Program-made: the position numbers and the translations under genes
Assembly: GCA_017459315.1 (NCBI GenBank)
Contig: JAFUDD010000419.1
Span: 1-9,064, forward strand
Source: Clostridia bacterium
Lineage (GTDB): Bacteria; Bacillota_A; Clostridia; Christensenellales; CAG-138
Length of the DNA: 9,064 nt
Direction of reading: 5' to 3'
The notes under the pieces: model-generated
Database searches by the model: none
What the model saw: only the letters and a program-made list of their open reading frames with translations
What the model was told of the DNA's origin: nothing
In this document: piece after piece, positions 1-5,897 of the stretch
How the letters are laid out: each line of letters begins with the position of its first letter
Position numbering within the stretch: the stretch's first letter is position 1

Positions 1-636
1 ACCTATAACTCCAATCATATGGAGGGCAGCCGTCTCTCTGAAGATCAAACCCGGCTGATCTTTGAAACCAATACGATCGATGCGGGCGACGGCGTGCCGG
101 TGGACGATATTCTGGAAACGGTGCATCACTTCCGCGCGATCGACTACGTGATCGACATAGCCGAAGCGGAACTGACAGAGGACATCATCAAACGGCTGCA
201 CTATATTCTAAAGCAGGACACACAGGACGCCTCTTTAAGCTGGTTTGCCGTAGGCGATTACAAGCGCCGCGCGAACATGGTCGGCGGGCATGAGACGACC
301 AAGCCGAAGGATGTTCCGGCGCGCATGAAAGCGCTGCTGAAGGACTATCATGCCAAGCCCGATGTCACCATCCAAGACGTGATCGCTCTGCACGCGGAAT
401 TTGAATATATCCATCCGTTTCAGGACGGAAACGGCAGAGTGGGACGGCTGATCGCCCTGAAGGAATGCCTGCGGCACAGGATCATCCCCTTTCTTATCGA
501 GGACGCAAAAAAAGCGTATTATTACCGCGGCCTGTCGAACTGGAGAGAGGAAAAGGGTTGGCTGACAGACACCTGCCTGGACGGGCAGGACGCCTTTAAA
601 AGATTGTTGGATATGCTGGAGATTGAGCATGAGTGA
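1..636 (+). CDS. Fic-domain protein, probable protein AMP-transferase (5'-truncated by window edge)
   Basis: Fic enzymes usually move AMP from ATP onto a hydroxyl of a target protein. The reading frame is open from base 1, so the gene starts upstream; 211 residues are visible. The catalytic motif HPFQDGNGRVGR lies at visible residues 138-149 (bases 412-447) and fits HPFx(D/E)GNGRxxR, with the catalytic His, acidic residue, anion-binding GNG and final Arg all present. The first codons read TYNSNHMEGS. This fits the inhibitory-helix motif (S/T)xxxE(G/N), with Ser4, Glu8 and Gly9, placed N-terminal to the Fic core, so the enzyme is probably auto-inhibited (class II-like architecture). The ATG at 19 falls inside that motif and is unlikely to be the true start. 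A flap-like stretch precedes the core at about residues 80-110. The gene ends with TGA, 131 nt before hsdM, which has its own promoter. Family assignment is firm; the target and any link to the R-M locus are unknown. Confidence 0.93.
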   Translation, partial: TYNSNHMEGSRLSEDQTRLIFETNTIDAGDGVPVDDILETVHHFRAIDYVIDIAEAELTEDIIKRLHYILKQDTQDASLSWFAVGDYKRRANMVGGHETTKPKDVPARMKALLKDYHAKPDVTIQDVIALHAEFEYIHPFQDGNGRVGRLIALKECLRHRIIPFLIEDAKKAYYYRGLSNWREEKGWLTDTCLDGQDAFKRLLDMLEIEHE

Positions 637-703
637 GGGTGGGCGTTTCAGTCTGTGCTGCTATGACTTGACTTAGCCAGACAAACCTTTTCATCGTAAG
701 CCC

Positions 704-732
704 TTGTAAAGATACCTTAAAAATTGTATAAT
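704..732 (+). promoter_or_regulatory. Predicted sigma-A/sigma-70 promoter for the hsdM operon
   Basis: A -35 element TTGTAA (704-709; four of six consensus bases) is followed by exactly 17 nt and a perfect -10 element TATAAT (727-732). Transcription would start near 739-741 and give a leader of about 28 nt before the hsdM ATG. It lies in the AT-rich part of the only sizeable gap, and no comparable promoter was noticed further along the operon, so it probably drives hsdM through hsdR. This is a sequence-pattern prediction only. Confidence 0.75.
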
Positions 733-741
733 AAAATGATA

Positions 742-760
742 AATTGGAGAATTGTGGAGA
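742..760 (+). promoter_or_regulatory. Doubled Shine-Dalgarno-like element upstream of hsdM ATG 768
   Basis: Two near-copies sit back to back: AATTGGAGA (742-750) and AATTGTGGAGA (750-760). The second gives GGAG at 756-759, 8 nt before the ATG at 768. This spacing, together with the promoter, is why 768 is taken as the authentic hsdM start even though the frame is broken soon after. The first copy is too far upstream to serve this ATG well. Confidence 0.7.
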
Positions 761-767
761 TAAAGCG

Positions 768-2540
768 ATGACGGACAAAGAATTGAAGACCTTGAAGGAA
801 AATCTGTGGCACGCGGCCGATATTCTGCGCGCGTGAGCGCACCTTGCTGCGAACAAATACGGTCAGCCGGTGCTCGGGCTGATTTTCCTTCGCTATGCCG
901 ATATTCTGTATAAGCAGCACAAGAATGCAATCGATGCGGAGTATGCCCGGCGCAAAGGCACACGTACCGAAAAATCGCTGCGCGAAATCGCCATTGAAAA
1001 GTGCGGCTTCTTCCTCCCTGAGTGCGCCTATTATCAGGCGATCAACGATGCGCCGGACACCGCGGAAAAAGCGACGCTTGTGAAGGACGCCATGATCGCC
1101 ATTGAGGAGGCCAACCCCAATCTGGACGGCGTGCTGCCCAAGGATGTATATGCACAGCTTGTCCCCGAGGAGGAACCTGAGCTGCTTTCCAAGATCATCC
1201 GCATCTTTATGGACATTCCGGAGCAATGCACGCTCGATATCTTCGGTGAAATTTACGAATATTTCCTCGGCAACTTTGCATTATCCGAGGGCAAGGACGG
1301 CGGAACCTTCTTCACGCCCGCAACGGTTGTCCGATATATGGTGGAAGTGCTGAATCCACAGTCCGGCGACAAGAAAATCCTCGATCCCGCCTGCGGTTCC
1401 GGCGGTATGTTCGTGCAGGCGGCACGCTATATGCACCGGCACAATGCGGAAGCCTCGCAGCGCATGAATTTCCGCTGCTACGGCGTCGAAAAGGATCCCG
1501 ATACCGTCAAGCTCGCCAAAATGAACCTAATGCTGAACAATGTGCGCGGCGAAATCACCGAAGCCAACTCCTACTATTCCGATCCCTATCATGCCGTCGG
1601 TCAGTTCGATTATGTCATGGCGAATCCGCCGTTTAACGTGGATGAGGTCGTCGTGGAAAAGGTCATCAACGACCCGCGCTTTAGCACCTACGGTGTGCCG
1701 CGCAATTCCACCAAATCCGCCAAGAAAGCATCGGATAAAAAGGAGACCGTTCCGAACGCCAACTACCTTTGGATCGACTACTTTGCCACCGCAATGAACG
1801 AGCATGGCAAGGCCGCCTTGGTCATGGCAAATTCCGCTTCCGACGCCGGCAAGAGCGAGTATGAAATCCGCAAAAAGATGATCGAGGAGGGCGTCATCAG
1901 TCAGATGGTGACCCTGCCGTCCAATATGTTCACATCCGTCACGCTGCCCGCTACCCTGTGGTTTTTCGACAAGCAAAAGCCGCAGACGGATAAGAAGGAC
2001 AAAATCCTATTTATCGACGCCCGCAATGTCTTTACCCAGGTAGACCGCGCGCATCGCAAATTCAGCGATGAACAGATCAAAAACCTCGGCGTCATCACCC
2101 GCCTCTACAATGGCGAAACCGAAGCGTTCCAAGCCCTTTTGCAGAAGTATGCAGCGGCAAGGGCGCTCGCACCCGAATCGTCCGAGGATAAGGAAGAAAA
2201 GACCAAGGCGTATTGGCAAGCGCAGATCGACTGGCTGACCGAACGCTTCCCGGACGGCGTCTATCGGGATGTGATCGGGCTTTGCAAAGCGGCAAAGGTC
2301 GGCGTTTCCCAAGACGCCGCAGGAAATGAGGTTATCGAGGAGGACAGCATCGCCGATCAGGATTATTCGCTGAATGCCGGGCGCTATGTCGGCGTCGTGA
2401 TCGAAGATGACGGCATGACCGAAGCGGAGTTCAAAGAAACCATGCGCGGTTTGCACGCAGAGTTTGAATCACTGAACGCGGAAGCAAAGGTGCTCGAAGC
2501 GCAGATTGCGGAGAATATGAAAATGTTGTTCGGTGAGTGA
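768..2540 (+). pseudogene. hsdM: Type I R-M methyltransferase subunit HsdM, interrupted by in-frame TGA at codon 23
   Basis: HsdM transfers methyl groups from S-adenosylmethionine to adenine N6 as part of M2S. From ATG 768 the frame codes for 590 residues if codon 23 (TGA, 834-836) is read through; without it the open frame runs from GTG 870 (556 residues). The N-terminus has the HsdM helical-domain pattern (LWHAADILRA, then NKYGQPVLGLIFLRYAD). Residues 180-184 are TFFTP, leading into the methyltransferase core. Motif I DPACGSGG starts at residue 206 (base 1383) and catalytic motif IV NPPF at residue 286 (base 1623). The C-terminal DYSLNAGRYVGV segment is typical of the family. All catalytic motifs are intact, so the TGA is the only visible lesion. 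GTG 870 has no good Shine-Dalgarno site and would lose 34 residues of the HsdM N-domain, so internal initiation is a poor rescue. hsdS follows at once. The stop could be a real mutation or a sequencing error. Confidence 0.9.
834..836 (+). other. In-frame TGA nonsense codon in hsdM
   Basis: From ATG 768 the codons read GCG TGA GCG CAC, giving LRA-stop-AHLAANKYGQ. The same frame continues as a clear HsdM sequence with no frame change. From memory of the family, this segment usually reads LRAGAHLAANKYG. A single G-to-T change of GGA to TGA would therefore explain the lesion. Fic and hsdM themselves end in TGA in this window, so TGA is a normal stop here. Confidence 0.85.
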
Positions 2541-2542
2541 GA

Positions 2543-3640
2543 ATGGAAACTGTGGTTTACAAACTTGGTGAAGTCCTCGATAATTATGATTATCTTAGGA
2601 AACCTTTGTCATCAATGGAGAGAGAGTCGTTTCAAGGCGAGTTTCCTTATTATGGGGCACAAGGCATTATAGATTTTGTTCGGGAATATCGCTGTGACGG
2701 CGAATACATGCTTATTGCCGAAGACGGCGAAAACCTAATGTCTAGAAGTCAACCTATTGCATTGATAGCAAGCGGTAAATTCTGGGTTAATAACCATGCT
2801 CACATTGTCAAAACAAATTCAAGGGCAGATATGCACTATACCTGCTATGCGCTTAATCATATGGACATAATGGGCTTTGTTACGGGTTCTGCCCAACCAA
2901 AGTTGAGTCAAGGGAATCTTAACAGGATTAGGATAGCATTTCCCTCTGTTCTAGATCAGCAGAAAATTGTAGCTATCCTTTCCGCCTATGATAAGATGAT
3001 CGAGATCAACAACAAGCGGATCAAGGTGTTGGAGCAGATGGCGGAGAATCTATACAAGGAGTGGTTTGTCCGCTTCCGCTTTCCCGGCCACGAATCCGCC
3101 GAATTCGAAAACGGCATCCCGAAGGGGTGGGATATTAAAAGAATCCGGGATATTGTCAAGCGTTTACCATTCGGAACTCTGTATAAGGCTGAAAACACAG
3201 AACGCGAAGGGAATATAGTAGTTATAGATCAATCACAGGATGAGCTTGTTGGATATCATAATGGCGAGCCATCACATATTGCGTCTATTGATAATCCAAT
3301 AGCTTTATTCGGCGATCATTCGTGCAAATACCAGCTAATGATAACCCCGTTCTCTTTGTCTGAGAATGTAGTGCCATATATCGGCGAATCAGGGATTATG
3401 ACAATCTACTTATATTATTTGACACATAGCACAGTGGAGACAACCGAGTACAAAAGACATTGGACAGAATTTACCGCGAAAAAGGTGTTCGTAGCACCGG
3501 AACATCTGCAAAAGTTGTTTGTAGAACACGTAAAACCGTATATTCAGATGAAACATGAAATATCAACGATAAAGAAGAACCTCATCAAACAGCGCGATCT
3601 GCTTCTGCCACGCCTGATGAGCGGAAAACTGGAGGTGTAA
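2543..3640 (+). CDS. hsdS: Type I R-M specificity subunit HsdS
   Basis: HsdS sets the DNA target of the R-M complex through two target-recognition domains (TRDs), each reading one half of a bipartite site. From ATG 2543 it is 365 residues, compact for the family. TRD1 covers about residues 1-137. The central conserved helix runs from DQQKIVAILSAYDKMIE to KEWFVRFRFPGHES and ends near GIPKGW (about 138-196). TRD2 covers about 197-345, and the protein ends with the family-typical KQRDLLLPRLMSGKLEV. ATG 2543 lies 2 nt after the hsdM stop, with GGTGAG at 2532-2537 as ribosome site. GTG 2537, overlapping that stop as GTGA, is an in-frame alternative adding two residues. Either arrangement implies translational coupling to hsdM. 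The TRDs are visibly more AT-rich than the conserved spacer and C-terminus, as expected if TRDs are exchanged by recombination. The recognition site cannot be read from sequence. Confidence 0.94.
   Translation: METVVYKLGEVLDNYDYLRKPLSSMERESFQGEFPYYGAQGIIDFVREYRCDGEYMLIAEDGENLMSRSQPIALIASGKFWVNNHAHIVKTNSRADMHYTCYALNHMDIMGFVTGSAQPKLSQGNLNRIRIAFPSVLDQQKIVAILSAYDKMIEINNKRIKVLEQMAENLYKEWFVRFRFPGHESAEFENGIPKGWDIKRIRDIVKRLPFGTLYKAENTEREGNIVVIDQSQDELVGYHNGEPSHIASIDNPIALFGDHSCKYQLMITPFSLSENVVPYIGESGIMTIYLYYLTHSTVETTEYKRHWTEFTAKKVFVAPEHLQKLFVEHVKPYIQMKHEISTIKKNLIKQRDLLLPRLMSGKLEV
2954..3130 (+). other. Conserved central spacer/helix region of hsdS between the two TRDs
   Basis: This segment codes for the conserved coiled-coil linker (DQQKIVAIL... 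through ...NGIPKGW) that docks HsdM and fixes the distance between the half-sites. From about 2990 its base composition resembles hsdM and hsdR and is clearly GC-richer than the flanking TRD-coding DNA. Composition changes again near 3131, where TRD2 begins. It is a likely recombination anchor for TRD exchange. Confidence 0.7.
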
Positions 3641-3641
3641 T

Positions 3642-4505
3642 ATGAAGAGAATTCCTTTTTCTCAAATGCTTAAAACGGCATCGGTTGACCTTCAACGGGA
3701 ATACGATAGATTGTATGGCATGTTCGTTTTACAAAAGTTTCAGGTCAATCAAGGTTCAGTGATCACTTTGCGTGATTATTGTGCAGATAATTTTGCTAAT
3801 ATTCCATTTAGGGGGACATGCATTTCACTTGATGATTTCGATGATTTTTATCATCATCATTATGAACGAGTACCCGAATCTCTCGATATAGACTACTTGG
3901 TATCGTTTTGTGAGTATTCATATAATCTTTTACTTTATAATCAAGGAGTGGGATACAACGGGTTTGGCTTGCCACAGGCATTTGTCTTAAGTCAACCAAT
4001 TCATTTCTTTTTACAGCATGTATTGAAAGTTGTTGATGTAATTGGATATATGCCGAATATGCAAGATGGAATTACGGATTTTGTTCCTAAAAACCAACCT
4101 GCGATTTCGGTTGCGGAGATTATCGATCCCAGCTTGTCTTATAAAGTCATAGAGTATAATCATCACTCTATGAAGGGAGATCTTGAACGCAAGAAAGCTG
4201 TACTGCTATGTCTTGCGGACAAGTTGGAACCGCTGAGAAAAAAACTTAAAAGCATTAATGCTGGGCTAGAATCGGATCTGTTTTATCTTTTCAATACTGT
4301 CAATATGCGGCATAACAACAGCGATCCTCAAGGACAGAATTATAAACCGGAAATTGCCGCCTTAAAAGGCGAAGAGATCGAACAATGGTATGATGATACT
4401 TATGAAATGTGCTTACTTGCTTTCCTCGAACTGGATCACGAAGAACGAAAAGGCCGCATCAAGCAGCTAAAAGGGATAATCAGTCAGAAAGAAACCGAAC
4501 AATAA
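3642..4505 (+). CDS. Uncharacterised cargo protein between hsdS and hsdR, possibly HEPN-like
   Basis: This 287-residue protein is not assigned to a named family. ATG 3642 starts 1 nt after the hsdS stop and is served by a strong GGAGGTG (3631-3637) inside the end of hsdS, so the two are probably translationally coupled. No signal peptide or membrane helix is seen. Residues 60-72 are rich in Asp, His, Phe and Tyr, encoded by runs of GAT and CAT. The C-terminal third looks helical: a lysine-rich segment (ERKKAVLLCLADKLEPLRKK), then an RHNN motif at residues 223-226, an acidic EEIEQWYDDTYE stretch, and a charged tail. RHNN within a helical C-terminal region recalls HEPN-type and abortive-infection C-terminal domains, but the canonical R-x4-6-H spacing is absent, so this is only a hint. 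The gene is more AT-rich than hsdM and hsdR, suggesting separate origin. Expression as a real gene is very likely; function is unknown. Confidence 0.85.
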   Translation: MKRIPFSQMLKTASVDLQREYDRLYGMFVLQKFQVNQGSVITLRDYCADNFANIPFRGTCISLDDFDDFYHHHYERVPESLDIDYLVSFCEYSYNLLLYNQGVGYNGFGLPQAFVLSQPIHFFLQHVLKVVDVIGYMPNMQDGITDFVPKNQPAISVAEIIDPSLSYKVIEYNHHSMKGDLERKKAVLLCLADKLEPLRKKLKSINAGLESDLFYLFNTVNMRHNNSDPQGQNYKPEIAALKGEEIEQWYDDTYEMCLLAFLELDHEERKGRIKQLKGIISQKETEQ

Positions 4506-4507
4506 AT

Positions 4508-4513
4508 GGGGGA
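4508..4513 (+). promoter_or_regulatory. Ribosome binding site deciding TTG start at 4520
   Basis: GGGGGA at 4508-4513 lies 6 nt before TTG 4520. An ATG at 4506 is in another frame and reaches a stop after 13 codons. The in-frame ATG at 4409 lies deep inside the preceding gene and would add 37 residues of non-family sequence. TTG 4520 is therefore the best start for the DUF2971 gene. Confidence 0.7.
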
Positions 4514-4519
4514 TTTGCT

Positions 4520-5326
4520 TTGGGAGAATACCTGTATCGCTATATAAGTTTTGAAGCATTTGTAGGGATGATTCAAGAGAAATCATTGACTTTTGTGTTG
4601 CCTGAATTATGGGATGATCCGAAGGAAGGGTCAGCATTCAAACATTTGATTTCAAGCATGGAACATAACTATAAACAGGTGATTTTTAGCACCATGTATT
4701 ATAAGACATATGCTCAATGCTGGACAATGCTTTCCGAAAGCGATGCAATGTGGAGGATATATTCGTTCAATAATCGAGCCGTTCAAATAAAAGTTTCAAA
4801 AGAAAAACTCAAAGCTTTACCAGATGTCAAAATGATTCCTGTTGAATATTCGGATCAGTTTGATGTTGACACTACAAATCTTACCGAAATTGAAGACATT
4901 TATAATGCTTTTCTGCAATCGCTAGCAATGAAGCGATGTGCGTTTGAACATGAAAAAGAAGTTAGATTAATTAGACCATACATATTTCAGGATGACGATG
5001 ATATTAAGAAACATTATGATGCTTTTCGTGCTTTAGTTGGTGTTTTCAATGAGGAGGACAATCAAGGTATCGAAATATTGGAATCGATGTATCCCGGTCA
5101 ATCTCCAAAGGATAAAGCTGAAAATGTTATGAAACTTCTGAATCTTGGAAGTGATAAACAGAATACTTTAGACATTCCTTTTGATAATATCAGTGGTTTT
5201 ATCGCAGGAGTAAAAGTACATCCATTATCTCCAGATTGGTATGCAAGTATTGTGAAAGAGTATTGCACAAGAAACAATCTGCCGTTTGATGGACGCTCTA
5301 CTTTGTATTCTAAAGCAGACGAATAG
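4520..5326 (+). CDS. DUF2971-family protein, second cargo gene
   Basis: The protein is 268 residues from TTG 4520, and homology-like sequence begins immediately (GEYLYRYISFEAF). Three segments match the DUF2971 pattern as I know it: the N-terminal LYRY...LPELWDDPKEG (WDDPKEG at 31-37), a central QCWTMLSESDAMWRIYS (66-82, with Cys67, Trp68 and Trp78), and FEHEKEVRLI (142-151). The family has no established biochemical role; its conserved Trp, Asp, Glu and Arg positions could form an active or nucleotide-binding site, but that is speculation. No membrane segment is seen, so it is probably cytoplasmic. It begins 14 nt after the preceding gene and is followed after 36 nt by the small membrane-protein gene. 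AT-rich composition matches its cargo neighbours rather than hsdM and hsdR. Family call is fairly secure; involvement in defence is inferred only from position. Confidence 0.82.
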   Translation: MGEYLYRYISFEAFVGMIQEKSLTFVLPELWDDPKEGSAFKHLISSMEHNYKQVIFSTMYYKTYAQCWTMLSESDAMWRIYSFNNRAVQIKVSKEKLKALPDVKMIPVEYSDQFDVDTTNLTEIEDIYNAFLQSLAMKRCAFEHEKEVRLIRPYIFQDDDDIKKHYDAFRALVGVFNEEDNQGIEILESMYPGQSPKDKAENVMKLLNLGSDKQNTLDIPFDNISGFIAGVKVHPLSPDWYASIVKEYCTRNNLPFDGRSTLYSKADE

Positions 5327-5332
5327 GCAGAA
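5322..5332 (+). repeat. 11-bp direct repeat AATAGGCAGAA, copy 1
   Basis: AATAGGCAGAA spans the stop codon of the DUF2971 gene. An identical copy lies at 5874-5884, just after the next gene. An 11-mer repeat in 9 kb can arise by chance, so significance rests on its matching position at two consecutive gene ends. Confidence 0.5.
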
Positions 5333-5362
5333 GAATCGAAAAACAAATTGAGGTCTTAAAGC

Positions 5363-5875
5363 ATGAAAGAATGGTTATTACAGAATTCATCAACAATGAT
5401 TGCCGCAATTATCGGTGTCATTGGCGCACTAATTGGCGTAATCATCACGCAGTGTGTTGAGACCGGCCGTCATAAAAAAGAAATGATCGGTAATGCAATG
5501 CCTGTTTTAATCAATTATACGCCAAAGAATACAGTCGCATCGGAGGCTCTCACTGAATATGATTTCAAAGCGGATGACGATGATTTGTCTATAGAAACAG
5601 CGCTGCTTAAGAATGTCGGCAACGGGATTCTCTTTTTCGATTATATTGAAACGAAAAAACACCGATATTATCCGAAGCAAGCAGCAACGGTGGATAAAAA
5701 CACTGTTTTCCAAATCAATCTATATTTATCTGCGGGAGAATCATTTGAAAAATGCGTGCTCTATGGGCGTGATATTTATGGCAATAAGTACAGCTATAAT
5801 GCACACTTCAATTTTACCACAAGCAGAAAACATACGATCACTATTGATAATTCCTTGCCGAAAGCAGTAAAGTAA
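5363..5875 (+). CDS. Small single-pass membrane protein, third cargo gene, function unknown
   Basis: This 170-residue protein is not recognised. ATG 5363 has GAGGT (5350-5354) 8 nt upstream. One strong transmembrane helix covers about residues 11-31 (TMIAAIIGVIGALIGVIITQ), with glycines at 18, 21 and 25 that could mediate helix packing. The basic GRHKKE just after it predicts that the C-terminal part faces the cytoplasm, by the positive-inside rule. The remaining roughly 130 residues alternate polar and hydrophobic residues and contain NVGNGILFFDYIE and YGRDIYGNKYSY, suggesting a mainly beta-strand, sandwich-like domain; no catalytic motif is visible. An acidic DDDD lies near residues 72-75. 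It is flanked by copies of an 11-bp repeat and ends 22 nt before hsdR. It could be the membrane-anchored partner of the two preceding cargo proteins, but that rests only on gene order. Confidence 0.8.
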   Translation: MKEWLLQNSSTMIAAIIGVIGALIGVIITQCVETGRHKKEMIGNAMPVLINYTPKNTVASEALTEYDFKADDDDLSIETALLKNVGNGILFFDYIETKKHRYYPKQAATVDKNTVFQINLYLSAGESFEKCVLYGRDIYGNKYSYNAHFNFTTSRKHTITIDNSLPKAVK

Positions 5876-5884
5876 TAGGCAGAA
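5874..5884 (+). repeat. 11-bp direct repeat AATAGGCAGAA, copy 2
   Basis: This copy begins in the stop codon of the small membrane-protein gene and runs up to the hsdR ribosome binding site (AGGCGG, 5885-5890). Together with the copy at 5322-5332 it brackets the membrane-protein gene. Confidence 0.5.
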
Positions 5885-5897
5885 AGGCGGACAAATC

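Larger units (their letters stand above)
637..767 (+). other. Intergenic region between fic and hsdM
   Basis: This 131-nt gap is the only sizeable non-coding stretch in the window. Its first half has no clear gene and no convincing hairpin-plus-T-run terminator for the Fic gene. Its second half turns AT-rich and holds the hsdM promoter and ribosome binding site, described separately. I see no tRNA, small-ORF or operator palindrome that I can support. Confidence 0.7.

Noticed and set aside
668..697. TTGACT at 668-673 as a -35 element
   Set aside because: No acceptable -10 lies 16-18 nt downstream; TTGTAA-N17-TATAAT at 704-732 is far better.
834..836. TGA read as glycine through an alternative genetic code (as in Gracilibacteria/SR1)
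   Set aside because: In that code TGA should occur often inside genes; here it appears once internally across about 8 kb of coding sequence, and fic and hsdM end in TGA at sensible places.
834..836. TGA as selenocysteine
   Set aside because: The family position appears to be Gly, no redox motif is present, and I see no convincing SECIS-like hairpin just downstream.
717..1226. Minus-strand open frames over the promoter and hsdM start
   Set aside because: They overlap strongly supported hsdM coding sequence and control elements, lack a good ribosome site, and have no recognisable domain.
3835..3860. GAT/CAT-rich run in the RHNN gene as a phase-variable repeat
   Set aside because: The units are imperfect and few, and three-base steps would not shift the frame; it simply encodes an Asp/His-rich patch.
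4409..4519. ATG 4409 as the start of the DUF2971 gene
   Set aside because: It lies about 100 nt inside the preceding gene and adds Arg/Lys-rich sequence foreign to the family; TTG 4520 has a proper ribosome site and begins right at family-like sequence.
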